Source: Sycon ciliatum | Lineage: Eukaryota; Porifera; Calcarea; Leucosolenida; Sycettidae | Direction: 5' to 3' | Length of the DNA: 64,000 bases | Assembly (NCBI RefSeq): GCF_964019385.1 | Contig: NC_088649.1 | Coordinates: 10,711,025 to 10,775,024 of the forward strand | Shown here: positions 54,081 through 64,000 of the stretch, piece after piece | Numbering within the stretch: the first letter of the stretch is position 1 | How the letters are laid out: each line of letters starts with the position of its first letter | The notes under the pieces: generated by a model | Databases searched by the model: none | What the model was told of the DNA's origin: nothing | The model's input: only the letters and a program-made list of their open reading frames with translations | Program-made: the position numbers and the translations under genes

Positions 54081-57070
54081 TTTTTACTAAAAGCCATATG
54101 GTGCACACAATGGGAACATGCAGCAAACATGGTGGTGGGGGGGCAGGCGCTCCGTCGACCAACTGGTCTAGACATCGTCATGGTCTGGACGCACCAGATT
54201 AATGGAAGTTTGAGGGAAAGATAAAGAACCGGGGAAGCGGGAGGAGACGGGGGGGGGGGGGGGGGGATTGAGAAAGAGAGTACATTAGAGCGTGTAGTTC
54301 AGCAAGTTCTTGTAACAGGCTTACAAGACTTGCTTGCATCCAGTTGCTGGTCAAGATGTGAAGGTGGACCATCTTCTTGAACTGCAGCGTCCCATCCTTG
54401 TATGGCTGCTGTGTGAGGATTCTCCGAGGTAGTAAGTTGCATGCGCTCAGCACGCAAGCAGGGAGAGCATTGGCCATGGTTGAGCGGGAACGGCAAGGAA
54501 GGCACACGGGATAGTAATGTTACTGGCGTCCCTGGGAGGAGAGACGGGTGTTGGGGGTTTCATCCGCCAGCTGGAGAGGTTTGGGCATAATTGCTTTCAA
54601 GTGGCTCGTCGGTGGGAGGAAGCAGAGCCTGTACATGAAGCTCAGGGCAGCCACCCTGCGCCTATGCTCCAGGCTTGGTACGGAGACTCGAGGGCCTATC
54701 AGCTTTAGTGCCTGTGTTGTACAGCGTCCAGGCGGGCCAGTCGAGTCCCCTTCCAGACTAGACAGCAGTACTCCATGGTTGGCCGTATGAAGCCGTTGTA
54801 CACAGCAAAACGGCCCGGTGCTGTCAGAAGCGGCGCCACCTTCCGGAGAAAGTGGAGGCGTTGGAGGGCCCTGGTGGCAACCTGGCGTATATGGGCCGAG
54901 AATCGCAGTGTTATGTCGAACAAAACCCCGAGGAGCTTGACCTCGCCCACTTCAGGCACCCTGGTACCGTTGAACAGTATGTGGGGAAGAGGTGTTGGCG
55001 GACGGTGAAAGTCAATTTTGAGTGCCTGAGACTTGGTCGGTTCGAAAGCTATTTTCCACTCCGCACCCCATCGGGCGATGGAGTCCACAGCAAGCTGAAG
55101 CTGGATCGCACTCTCCGGGATGTCACACGTGGCCGCAATGCATTGGTAGACTGTGGTATCATCTGCGTATACACCCAAAGAGGTACTATCCGGTATTATT
55201 TCCTCACAGTCGTTTATGTAAACCAGAAACAGGGTTGTGCCCAGGGTACTGCCTTGGGAGACCCCAGAAAGCACAGGGTATTCCGATGACTGTTGTCCTC
55301 CGACTACAGCAAGTAGTTGTCGGCAGCAGAGGTAGTTTGAGAGCCAGCAAAGGAGCGGATCACTGAGTCCGCATCCCTCTGCTGGACACCTCGATGTGAA
55401 ACCTTGTCGAACGCCCCGGCGATGTCGATGGCCAGTACAGGTACCATGCCACCGCTTGCCACAGTGGATGACCAGTTGTTGTGCAGCTTTATTTACAGAT
55501 CTGATGTACCGAGTCCCTTCCGGAAGCCATATTGCCGAGAGATTACACCAAGCTTAGAGAAAAAGTTCATGATACAGTCATTACCAATTGTTTCCATTGT
55601 CTTGGAGAGAATGCAGAGGAGAGACACCGGACGCCAGTTGCGCAGGTCTGATCTAGCTTGCTTCTTGTTAATCGGAACAACCCGGGCGACCTTCTACAAC
55701 CTCGGTTGCACTTGCTGCCGAAAGCACAAGGAGAACCGCCGGGCGACAGGCAAGCAGAGCTCCATGGCACAATTCTTCAGCACCCTGTGGCTTTCATGGC
55801 ATTCAGTTTTCTGAGCTCTCTTCTGACAGTATCCGGTCGACAGTGGACGGTAGAAAGCCGAGACTCAATGCGAGGTGTTATAGGTGGCAGATCGTCTGAT
55901 AGCAGATCGTTTGGAATGTCATCTGCTCCGAGGCTGCACTTTGATGAAAAGAACATGCCAAAGCGCTCTGCTTTCTGGGAGTTGGCCGTAACCCGGATGC
56001 CATTAGTGTCAACAAGAGCTGGCATGGTTGTGCTGCGCCCACTACCACCTGCTTGCTTCAGCATGGACCACCACTCTCGATCAGACATGCTCCCACGTGA
56101 AATTGTGTCCATCGGTGTGGCAAGGCGTATTGCCTGCGCCTGGCGCAGATAGTGAGTGCAACTCCTGGTCGCCTCCAGGGCCTCCAGTCGTAGCTGTGGA
56201 CGAGGAGTCGTGCAGGAGCGGTCCTAAGCTTCCTGTTTTGCCTTCAACCGTGCTGAACATTCAGGAGTCCACCAAGGAGGGTCAGACGGGTGGGTTACAA
56301 GGTCACGAGATGGTATGAATTGCTTCATGCCTTGTGTAATGATCTCGGTGACATTATGACATGATTTGTTGGGACATTGACTGAGGGCTGTGCTCTAGTC
56401 AGATTGACGATAAAAATGAGAAAGTCGAGGCCAGTTCGCTAGGTTGTAGCGCCAGACTCGTTTCGTTGAAGGTTCCTCCGACATTTGTGTGGGAAATTCA
56501 GCTATCAGAGTTACATTCGAGGCGGCAAGGGAGGGTTTGCAAAGGACTGTTACGTCAGAAAGATAGTCAGACATAATCAGATCCAGCATATTGTCCCCTC
56601 GGGTCTTCATCGTAACATGTTGTTCCAGGCCGTGGCTAATGCACCTATCCTCAGGACATTCCCCTGGAGGAATAGTTGTGTGGCTTCCTAACCACAAGCC
56701 GCTATGCACATTGAAGTCACCAGCGAGGATAATCTTCAACCCATGCTGCCTAACTCTGTCAAGAGTTGCATCAAGGTTCGAAGAGTTTGGTCACAGTGCC
56801 CTGACAGGAGCCTGACCTACAGACAGCGCCAATGACAGTGTTCGTATGGGGGCCGTGGAGACAGATGCCCAAACATTTTCATGAACACCACAGTCGATGT
56901 CATGGAGGTGCTGAAAGGCAATGCCGTCCCTAGTAGTCCTTATGCCGGTTGCGTCATACCAAGGATGTCACGCACGGGGCCGCGACCCGCTTGGGTGTTG
57001 TTTAAGCTCCTCGATCGTTTTCGAATTATTTCAATACTTCAGTATCTTGCATCAAGACATTGTTCGAGCG

Positions 57071-57306
57071 ATGGCAAATGCAAGTGTTTTGACACTCGTT
57101 GAGACGGATATTCCTGGCTCTTCCTTGAAAGGGAGGAAAACATCTGACCTGACAGTTGAGGAGCTGAAACGCTGGCTTGCTTGTCGCGGTGCAAGCCGCA
57201 AGAGACACAAAGCTGAATTGGTGAAATGGTAAGTCCCATCATTTTTCGAACTTTGTCTAGTGTTCTCTGCTGGACTTTGCCCAGCATCCTGGGCCAAGTT
57301 TCTTAA

Positions 57307-57338
<32 letters not shown>

Positions 57339-58177
57339 CACTATCTCTCCTACAAAGTGGAAAATTACAAGACTGGCTTCGAAAGTGAGCTTGTCGACCC
57401 TGATAGAGGTGCTAATGTGGAGCGAAAATGGCAGCAACTCACGACGTCTGGCCATCCTGAAATTCGATTTCCTGAATCAAATTGGAGGCAATTTTTGAAG
57501 AATTTGCCTCCTGTTTGATTCCCTGCGATATTTGAGCATGTCATGGAGAACTCGTTAGTACCGTCTGGTCGGAATAACCTCGCTGAGACCGACTCTGAGC
57601 TGTTCTCCTCATTCCAAGGAATGGACAAGGGGTACAATTTTTTTCAAATCTGGCCACATGCAGAACAGTGAAATGGCAGAGAGTGCCGGTGCCTGCTATG
57701 TACAGAGCAACGTTCTGCCGTCCATGAGGAGGACAGACCCGTACAAGGTGGAAATATGTTTGTCTGATGATGGAATGGTGAAGGTTGCTCTGTGCACCTG
57801 TACGGCTGGGCTGGGAGGTTGTTGCAACCATGTAGCTGCCCTACTCTATGCATTGGAGGAGTTCGTAAGATTCGGTCTGCATGAAGACGATGAGGATTCG
57901 CCGACATATCGCTCTGCAGGTGGAACAGGCTGCGCTCAAGAAAGGAGGAACCGAGCATGTGATCGATGTCAGACTACACAGACCTTCCTTTGGCTCAAAG
58001 CGTCAACGATCTCCCAAAGTATTGTTCAACCCTGTGTCTCCAAGCAAGCGCCTAGTGGAGCCTGGAGAGCTAGAGAAGCTGCGCAAAGAACTGCAAGCAT
58101 CTCACGGCCATGCAGTAGCAGCAGACAAGACTGGCAATAGACCCGTCAAGCAAACAGAGGGGGCTCGAAATTGGTGA
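57071..58177 (+). pseudogene. SAP-SWIM protein gene (second transposon ORF)
   Basis: Exon 1 begins ATG 57071 and encodes a SAP domain (SSLKGRKTSDLTVEELKRWL), the short helix-extended-helix motif that binds DNA. It ends at a GTAAGT donor (57231). A CT-rich tract and CTACAAAG acceptor precede a second coding block at about 57357 (ENYKTGFESELVDPDRGANV; GMDKGYNFFQIW), which has a stop near 57520 and a frame change near 57660. The SWIM zinc finger follows (ALCTCTAGLGGCCNHVAALL, CxCx8CxH type) at 57784-57850. Another shift lies near 57890, then a basic tail to 58177. No YqaJ domain is seen. The role in transposition is unknown. Confidence 0.7.
57311..57339 (+). repeat. (CT)n tract before splice acceptor
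   Basis: An uninterrupted CT run that would act as the polypyrimidine tract of the intron between the SAP exon and the next coding block. Confidence 0.8.
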
Positions 58178-59662
58178 GCATAGCACATACAACTATTGTT
58201 TGTTGTAATAAATCAAAAAACATTGCATCAATTTCACCCGACAGGATCTTGAACAGTTTGATGCGGTGCATTTTCTATTCCACGTGGATACAAACAGCGG
58301 CTTTTTTCTTCGTTTTGTGCAAATCCTCTGGCAGCATCTGTCGCTCACCAACCTTGAAAGGGGGAATATTAAGACGTACACCCACACTGACCAACATGTC
58401 CTGTATATAAAATCCCTTATCAGCCATCACTGAATCACCACGCTGAAGAAGGGAGAGAAGACCAGACTGCTCTGTGATGGACTTATCTTACACCGCGCCT
58501 TCAAACACATCAGATACAAAAGTGGCGTGGCCATGTGGTGCAATACCAATAAGAAATTTCACCATATTGTGATTCTTATATGCAGACCAGGATGCTGACT
58601 GACGGGCCAACGAAGAGGGTGTGTTGATGTAAAACTCTGTGCAATCAATAACAATATGGGTAGATCGATAGAACAGCTTGAAGCATGGCGGCATCAATTT
58701 GTTGACTTTCTTCCGAGAGAGCCAGATTGGGAGTTGTTGAAACTTGAAGTACATGAGGTTGATCCATGTGGCAAATATCAGAGAAACACTGGCCAGAGAA
58801 ATGGCAAATTTGATGAGACAAATCCAATTCTCCAAGTTCAAGTCGAAGACGCACCATAACCAGAAAGAATTGGTCAATAACAGGCAGCTTCTGCTTGGGG
58901 CCAGGCATATTTCCCTGTCTCCCTTGATCGTCAGGAGCTGTCTCACTGCCCCTCCACATGCGCATAACTTCAGCTGACGGAGGAAGGAAATCATAGCATG
59001 CCAGTAAGACACGGTACGAAGTGAACCCAGTGTAGTACCAAACTTGGGAGCCGCTGTGGTTGATGTCATCAATGGTGAACCGATGCTCCTCTGTTGCTGC
59101 ATTTTCTAATGTCTTCTTGTAAAATTTGAGCATAGCATTTTCGGTCGCAAGCACATTCATGCTTGCCTTCAGCTCTGGAACACACTCGCAGCACTCGTGA
59201 TCATGGGTATCAGGCTCAGCTGCTCCTGTGTAGTGTCAGGTTCCTCTCCATCCGCACAAGCACCAAACGCAGCAAATGCAACAGCACACCTTCGCTTTGG
59301 CGGTGCCTGCGAGGTTCGTTCAGCAGGAGGCTTTCTTTTCGCCGGCGTTGAGCTCCAGAAAAAAATAGTCGGCACAGCATTTTTCTTCAAGTTCCTCCGC
59401 GTTATGGAGGTAGCCTTTTTCTCCTGAGGACAGCGGCGAGCTCCAGTAGAGAAACACTCCTCCTCTAAGTGTATTGAGCAGACTTTGGTCTAGTCGACAA
59501 CACGAAATTCCTCGCCTTCATCACAACGAATTTTCACAATCCACTCGTGATGCAATTTTTCATCTTTGGGAAAGGAGTGAAAGGACACAGGCCCTCCAGC
59601 TACGCTTCCGCTACTGTTCTGGGTGCATCCAGGTACACAGTAATGATGAAGCATCTCTGCAA
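58170..59662 (-). pseudogene. THAP-domain DDE transposase, broken
   Basis: ATG 59662. THAP zinc finger: HYCVPGCTQNSSG, FHSFPKDEKLHHEW, then past an in-frame TAG (about 59488) KVCSIHLEEECF and the AVPTIF box. After a frame change near 59190: ENAMLKFYKKTLENAA, FYTGF-like region YYTGFTSYRVLLACYDFLPP, then DQFFLVMVRLRLELGELDLS. After another shift near 58830: FKQLPIW-like FQQLPIWLS, first catalytic Asp in VIDCTEF, second in TFVSDVFEGAV, followed by a TAA at 58488. Reading on, GDSVMADKGFYIQDML and the likely catalytic Glu in CIHVE precede another stop near 58280. It would recognise the inverted ends and cut out the element; two frameshifts and three stops leave it inactive. Confidence 0.82.
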
Positions 59663-60066
59663 GTCGCCAAGCACCAACAGCACGACCTCCACGACAAAAT
59701 TCACAACAAACTACTCTAGCCACTAAAACGAACGCTGAGTTCCTGCACACCGGGAGAGCAACACCCAAGCGGGCTTCACTTGTCAGATAAAGTATGACGT
59801 CATGCATGAACCGGCATAAGGACTATCCAGACCGCAACTCCTCCTCCATGAGCGGTGCGGTCTCGACGAATGGGAGGGGCATATCCAGGTAGTGAGACTT
59901 CCGCCTGGGTAACCTTGTCTGTAGTGAGCTTGGTCTCTGTCAAGATAATAACATCAGGCTTCGAGGTCTTCACTGCGTGGTGAAGCTCACCAAGTTTGGA
60001 CAGCAGTGCAAATGCATTGGTCGTGTTAAGGCAAAGTCGGGGAATAGAAGGGCGGGGAACAAACAC

Positions 60067-61359
60067 TGCTGCAGAGGGGTTAAGTCAGGAAGAAGGCATA
60101 ACGATCATTAAGATAGTCAGGCTAATGTCATCACTAGATATAAAGGTGACTAGTACTCACGTTCGCCTGCCAGGCTTCTGGCTCATGGCATGGGAGTGCA
60201 AACGAGTTGCTTTCTGTTTCCTGGGCCGTCTATTCTTGACAAGAGTGAATCTGCTGTGGTGTTCTGGTAATATTGATTCCCGCTGGCCCTTGGACGACTT
60301 CAGTCCATCAGAGAGTACTTTGTCCTCTCTTCCGGCTGCAGTGTAGTGACGCTGGTCTTCTGCATCCGCTTCCGAGTCGCTCAAATCAGTGGATGCAGCT
60401 GCTGGATGATGTGTATTGCCCATTTCGTGTAGGCACATTTTGTCATGCTGCCCAGGTATGAGCGCTCCGTCAGAGGTGTTTGCCATGTCAGGGTTTTCCT
60501 CGTCTTTGTGTCCTACAGACAGACTTGGGCCGGTGTTGGCGTTTGTTTCGAAGACACGATGTGGCTGCCGTCACTAGCCCCAGACTCAGAATTTATCTCA
60601 GATGACGACTCCTCATCTTCCGACTCTGACGAATCATCAGTCACCTTCAGCCGCATCGCAGCAGGAGATGACAGCTGCCATTCCGCCTCGCTGTCGACGT
60701 CGATGTCGGAACCAAAGAACGTCTCATCCTCACTCTGAACTTCAGCAGCTACTTCAGCATCCACTCTCCACAAGGCTCGAGCTAGCTCTACACAATGACT
60801 GTCACGCGTGCTCTGGCGTCCGCAGCCATCGCAACAAGATCAAGGAACACTCGAGTCGACACTTGACACCACTTCAAACTTCAAAATAATTTACTTCAAG
60901 CAAGGAGTTCAAGAAGCTCGTCACACTGTTCGCAGCGTGATCAACAACCGTTGAACGTCACAAATCGACCCTTTCTCGAAAAACTAAGAAACCTCTAAAA
61001 GGGTCATTTTCGCGGATTGCAGCGCATTTATTATTATGCCAAAACTAACACTCTACACAAACACTTGTGGCCGAGGCTCAGTATCCCTAAACGTTTTCAT
61101 TGCCATCTCATTAGAAGGATTGTGCATGTAACTCCAAATGAACGTGTAACACAGTATAAACACGGAAAAATCAGTGAAGGAAAGAAATGGCAATTTTTGG
61201 GCAACACAATCAAAGCTGTGAGTGAGAGACAAAGGTGCTAGCCAATTGTGAATGAAATCACAACTCGGAACTCAGAACTCGGTTGAATTCGGATGGTGAG
61301 CCAATGTAAATTTGGATGAAACTGATAAGGAAACAATGTTAAGAGTAATGACTGAATGT
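60067..61359. other. Unassigned DNA
   Basis: Possibly includes the LINE2 5' region. Ser/Asp/Glu-rich frames occur on both strands at 60445-60773, an effect of GATGAC/TCATC-rich composition; I assign no gene. Around 60970-61005 ACCCTTT and AAAGGGT form a weak inverted pair. Confidence 0.3.
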
Positions 61360-61364
61360 ATTAT

Positions 61365-61520
61365 CAGGCGCGTGCCCCGTATGGGTTCCTGGGTGCCCGG
61401 AACCCCCCCCCCCAACCCTTTTTCGATCAAAATGCAGGATTTTGCTTCATTTTTTGAAGTTTTCCCGGGGAGGCCCCCGCACCCCCCCCCCCCCTTGAAG
61501 GGCACCGGCGCACGCACCTG
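61365..61520. mobile_element. C-rich miniature element, 156 bp
   Basis: Inverted ends (CAGGCGCGTGCCCCG; on the right CAGGTGCGTGCGCCG when complemented) and ATTAT on both sides (61360-61364, 61521-61525). The interior has two runs of 9-13 C and a poly-T-rich middle. CAGG ends recall hAT-type elements, but the duplication is 5 bp and not 8, so the superfamily is open. Confidence 0.7.
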
Positions 61521-61525
61521 ATTAT

Positions 61526-62023
61526 GATCTGGTTATGTTGGTGGACAGTTAGTCATAACTCGTACCATTTTGCCCTTCTCCATTTTAACCGAAATCACAA
61601 CGGTTCGTCCTTCTCTTTTTGAAGAGGATTTTTAGAAAAGACTACTTCCTCCGCGTCATTGAAATTGTCGCATTTTGAGTGGTGACTTGGCACTTGTTAC
61701 TGACAACTCTATAAGCTTAACCATACAAAACGTATTACACAGTATGATAGTCTGAAGGCTAGAGTAACATTCCAGGACAGTTGGAATGAGAGTTTTCACG
61801 CGGAGATGAAGGCCTCGTCGTCGCTGATGTCAATGGACGCCAAAAAACGTGCCAAAAAATATTTCAAGGAAGGTTGTAAGTTGGTCGCGCCTCATCTCAA
61901 ACGCTTTGACTTTCTCCACAGGACAAGAGCTGCTATGCTTCTTTTCTCACTCACACGTCAGTACTGCACACATACTCACACAAACACACACACACACACA
62001 CACACACACCACAAACACACACA

Positions 62024-62094
<71 letters not shown>

Positions 62095-62207
62095 CACACA
62101 CTATCTCTCTCTCACACACACACACACTCATACACACACACAATCATCACAGAATAAGCAACTGCGGGGGACAGCCACAGCAAGGACGCTAAAGTATAGC
62201 AGCAGAG
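61526..62207. repeat. Unassigned DNA with (CA)n array
   Basis: A CA dinucleotide microsatellite with short interruptions spans about 61968-62150. ORFs through it are simple-repeat translations. Nothing else is recognised. Confidence 0.85.
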
Positions 62208-63062
62208 TCACACAGCTAGCACATGGGACACCTGCAGCAGATTGGGCAGGGACTCCTGAATATAAGCCTTCATAGCATCACTTCTCCATCCTCCCTGTCG
62301 CTGAATGAGCCTATCTGGTACTCCTGCTACAGCAGCCGTGGATGCACCTCCCAACCTCAAACTGTGTAAACGATACCCATCTGGGTTTACGCCGATACGC
62401 TTTAGAGCTTTACGCCCTAGCTCTCTTGCTCTGCTGTAGGATAGCGAGTGCCTGATGGCGGTCCTGCCCTTTACACAAGCTATACGCTCGAACAGCTTGA
62501 CATGACCTTGGTGCCCTCCTTTTTCAATCAGATGCTCCACTAGCAATACCGGGCACAGGTCACTCTCCCACCGGCTGATGAACACCGAGCTACTTTGCCT
62601 CAGTTGGTCGTTCTTGCGAACTTGCAGGAAGACCGCCATATGCGATGACTTGATGGCTACCTCGTCCACGAAGATGCTGGCCAAATCATCCCACCTCATC
62701 ATACCGGAATAACCCAGTACTATGAGGGTTAGGGTCTGCAGGTCTTGCAGTGATGAGCTTGACAGTTCCCGATGGAGGCGCTCCAGAAGTGGTTTTGTTA
62801 ATGGCAATTCTCTATCCTTCGGTCGAGCCAGAGAGCGTTTGGCTGCCTGCATCACATTCTTCACCACCCCGTTAGAGCATGGGTCTGGGGATCCCTGGAT
62901 ATCATGCTTCCATGACAAGGCGCACACGGCTGAGACCAATGGGCTGACAGTTTTGGCATCTTGCATGATGTAGACCAGATATAGGGCTACATGAAGTGAG
63001 ACAAGAGACAAGAGAGACATTTGCAAGGTCGCCTCTGGTGACTTAGAGTCACCGCTGCACAA
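62208..63062 (-). CDS. Tyrosine recombinase, 5'-truncated
   Basis: A frame of about 284 codons ending at 62208. The N-terminal part (LVYIMQDAKTVSPLVSAVCA; VMQAAKRSLARP) resembles a core-binding helical domain. The catalytic domain has Arg in LGYSGMMRWDDL, a likely Lys in FLQVRKNDQL, HSLR in LHSLRLGGAST, the Trp of QGGW, and the nucleophile Tyr in AYIQES: the R-K-H-x-x-R-W-Y set. It would join DNA through a covalent tyrosine link. Animal relatives occur in DIRS and Crypton elements and in orphan XerD-like genes. The open frame starts at TTG, and an in-frame ATG lies 14 codons in. The 5' end abuts a gypsy remnant, so truncation is likely. Confidence 0.82.
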   Translation of the reverse strand: MCSGDSKSPEATLQMSLLSLVSLHVALYLVYIMQDAKTVSPLVSAVCALSWKHDIQGSPDPCSNGVVKNVMQAAKRSLARPKDRELPLTKPLLERLHRELSSSSLQDLQTLTLIVLGYSGMMRWDDLASIFVDEVAIKSSHMAVFLQVRKNDQLRQSSSVFISRWESDLCPVLLVEHLIEKGGHQGHVKLFERIACVKGRTAIRHSLSYSRARELGRKALKRIGVNPDGYRLHSLRLGGASTAAVAGVPDRLIQRQGGWRSDAMKAYIQESLPNLLQVSHVLAV

Positions 63063-63065
63063 GTT

Positions 63066-63774
63066 CCTATTTATGTATCGTCGCTCGGCGACGAGCCAGA
63101 CACCTTTCCAGCTCCTGTGGTCTCAGCGGAAGCCTCGCTCTCGCATTGACCTCGTGTTTCCTGATATCGGTGCACAGGTGGAATCCAAGTAAGCCAGCAT
63201 GTGCGGTGGTCGGACACCATCGGCATCCGAGTTCCTGTGCGGTGATGCAGTTTGGGTGATGAACTTCGCCTCGTCCCCGAAGTGGCTCCCTGGTGCTCTC
63301 GAAGAACGCCGTGGTCCTTTGACCTTCAGAGTGCGTCTAGATAATGGTCGTCTGTGGAAACGGCATGCTGACCATGTTCATCTACGAATGCCAGGCCACA
63401 GCTCACCAGAATCTTTAACATCAGCTCCAGTCCGTCATCAACAGTCATTTTCTTATTCTCAGTCTCCTAGTCTGTCTTCGCCGACTAATCATTCTTCTAC
63501 CGCCACTTTAGTTTATGATTCTGTACCCGAGCCTTCTCCTGCAGCGCCTTCTTCTTCACTGTCTCCTGTACCTACAGTTTCTTGGAGTCCTGATAGTCCT
63601 GTTGCTTCGAATCCTGCTACTGTTAGTTCTGCTGCTGTTGTTCTGCGACGCTCCAGTCCGTTCACATGGGGTGATGCGAATAGCGCAAATCGATTCATGA
63701 ATCGATTCGCGGGCATAATCGAACGCACTCTGTTGCATGGCCTAGGTAATGGCTTGGTACTGAAAGCGGTATGA
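63066..63774 (+). pseudogene. Ty3/gypsy integrase C-terminal remnant
   Basis: Frame begins RRSATSQTPFQLLWSQRK, then RSRIDLVFPD, matching the end of a gypsy integrase core of the K02A2.6-like type. A TAA at about 63193 follows VESK. Downstream is GDAVWVMNFASSPKWLPGAL, then RRGPLTFRVRLDNGRLWKRH, the GPF/Y-like C-terminal module, and then a Ser/Pro-rich tail to 63774. RT, RNase H and most of integrase are absent. It faces away from the tyrosine recombinase with essentially no spacer, so the join is a rearrangement or insertion boundary. It is a different lineage from the element at 9526. Confidence 0.72.
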
Positions 63775-64000
63775 AGCATCAGAGGACAGCAAGAGGAAAA
63801 AATAAATAAATACTCAAGTTCAGATCCAGCACCGAAAAACATAAGGATGGCATGCACAGGCGAGATCAAGACACATAAAGCTTTAACCAGTTGACTTGGC
63901 CTGGCAGCTTACTGGGGTGTCTCGCACACTTGGCACAATCAAAGTAGTGACTTAACCTCCATGAATTGGTTTGGCGTGACAACAATGGAGTTGTGCAGTT
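63775..64000. other. Unassigned DNA at right edge
   Basis: Follows the gypsy remnant and could include the start of its LTR, but no terminal motif can be confirmed before the window ends. Confidence 0.3.

Larger units (their letters stand above)
56936..59823. mobile_element. THAP/DDE DNA transposon (ISL2EU-like), 2,888 bp
   Basis: Perfect 15-bp inverted ends (GTCCTTATGCCGGTT at 56936-56950; its complement at 59809-59823), flanked by TA on both sides (56934-56935, 59824-59825). It carries a plus-strand SAP-SWIM gene and a convergent minus-strand THAP-DDE transposase gene. As I recall, ISL2EU-type elements pair a DDE_Tnp_4-like transposase with a second protein ending in a YqaJ nuclease. The nuclease part is missing here, so this copy seems internally deleted. 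Confidence 0.8.
54085..60066 (-). mobile_element. LINE2, copy 2, split by a DNA transposon
   Basis: The longest LINE2 copy. C-terminus at 54507-54199, RT at 55274-54705 (YADD 55158-55169) and further pieces to 55770, linker 56112-55777. Endonuclease C-terminal half 56395-56930 (KIILAGDFNVHSGLWLGSHT; the GIAFQHLHDIDCGVHENVW region). Endonuclease N-terminus 59826-60066 (NTTNAFALLSKLGELHHAV, VIILTETKL, AHGGGVAVWI). The two endonuclease halves are separated by the element at 56936-59823. No ORF1 is recognised upstream. Stops and frame changes make ORF2 a relic. Confidence 0.85.

Noticed and set aside
60445-60773. Acidic Ser/Asp-rich protein frames on both strands
   Set aside because: Low-complexity GATGAC/TCATC composition opens frames on both strands at once. 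Neither matches a domain and the minus frame starts with TTG.
61806-62192. His/Thr-rich ORFs of about 100-128 codons
   Set aside because: They are translations of the (CA)n microsatellite.

Overview
This is eukaryotic, almost certainly metazoan, genomic DNA made up largely of transposable elements and duplications of them. It holds APE-type non-LTR retrotransposons (LINEs), a complete Ty3/gypsy element, a THAP-domain DDE transposon related to PIF/Harbinger (ISL2EU-like), TTAA-flanked (piggyBac-like) and TA-flanked miniature elements, and two ankyrin exons with GT/AG splice sites. This mix fits an invertebrate, perhaps an aquatic one such as a sponge, cnidarian or deuterostome. I cannot name the species. 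Nearly every element ORF is broken, and I see no intact host gene, rRNA, functional tRNA or CRISPR array.

Layout. 1-7735: three head-to-tail copies of LINE family X (X1, X2, X3), each ending in a small hairpin, AATAAA and an A-rich or (CAA)n tail. 7736-9525: unassigned DNA, a 69-bp tandem repeat, and a tandem repeat carrying a tRNA-like B box. 9526-17042: a 7.5-kb Ty3/gypsy element on the minus strand with two 611-bp LTRs. It split one B-box unit, which resumes at 17043.

17205-60066 reads as two diverged copies of one ancestral segment: ankyrin exon, then an unusual reverse-transcriptase-like pseudogene, then an antisense LINE (LINE2). Copy 2 (52145-60066) keeps this order; a 2.9-kb THAP/DDE transposon lies inside its LINE2 endonuclease. 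Copy 1 (17205-51148) took in a long-armed fold-back element (TSD TAAGACT), which in turn received LINE copies A0 (TSD CAAGTCT) and A (TSD AATATA). Two tandem duplications with different breakpoints (7.69 kb, then 7.02 kb) then made units A, B, C and D. All four units carry the same one-base deletion in LINE ORF2, so they multiplied as DNA and not by retrotransposition.

60067-64000: unassigned DNA, a 156-bp C-rich miniature element, a (CA)n array, a tyrosine recombinase on the minus strand, and a Ty3/gypsy integrase remnant facing the other way.

I did not find a convincing new functional system. The most informative signals are structural: the nested duplications, two unrelated TTAA elements at the same site in two LINE copies, the conserved LINE 3' hairpin, the odd RT-like family and the duplicated 33-codon ankyrin exon.
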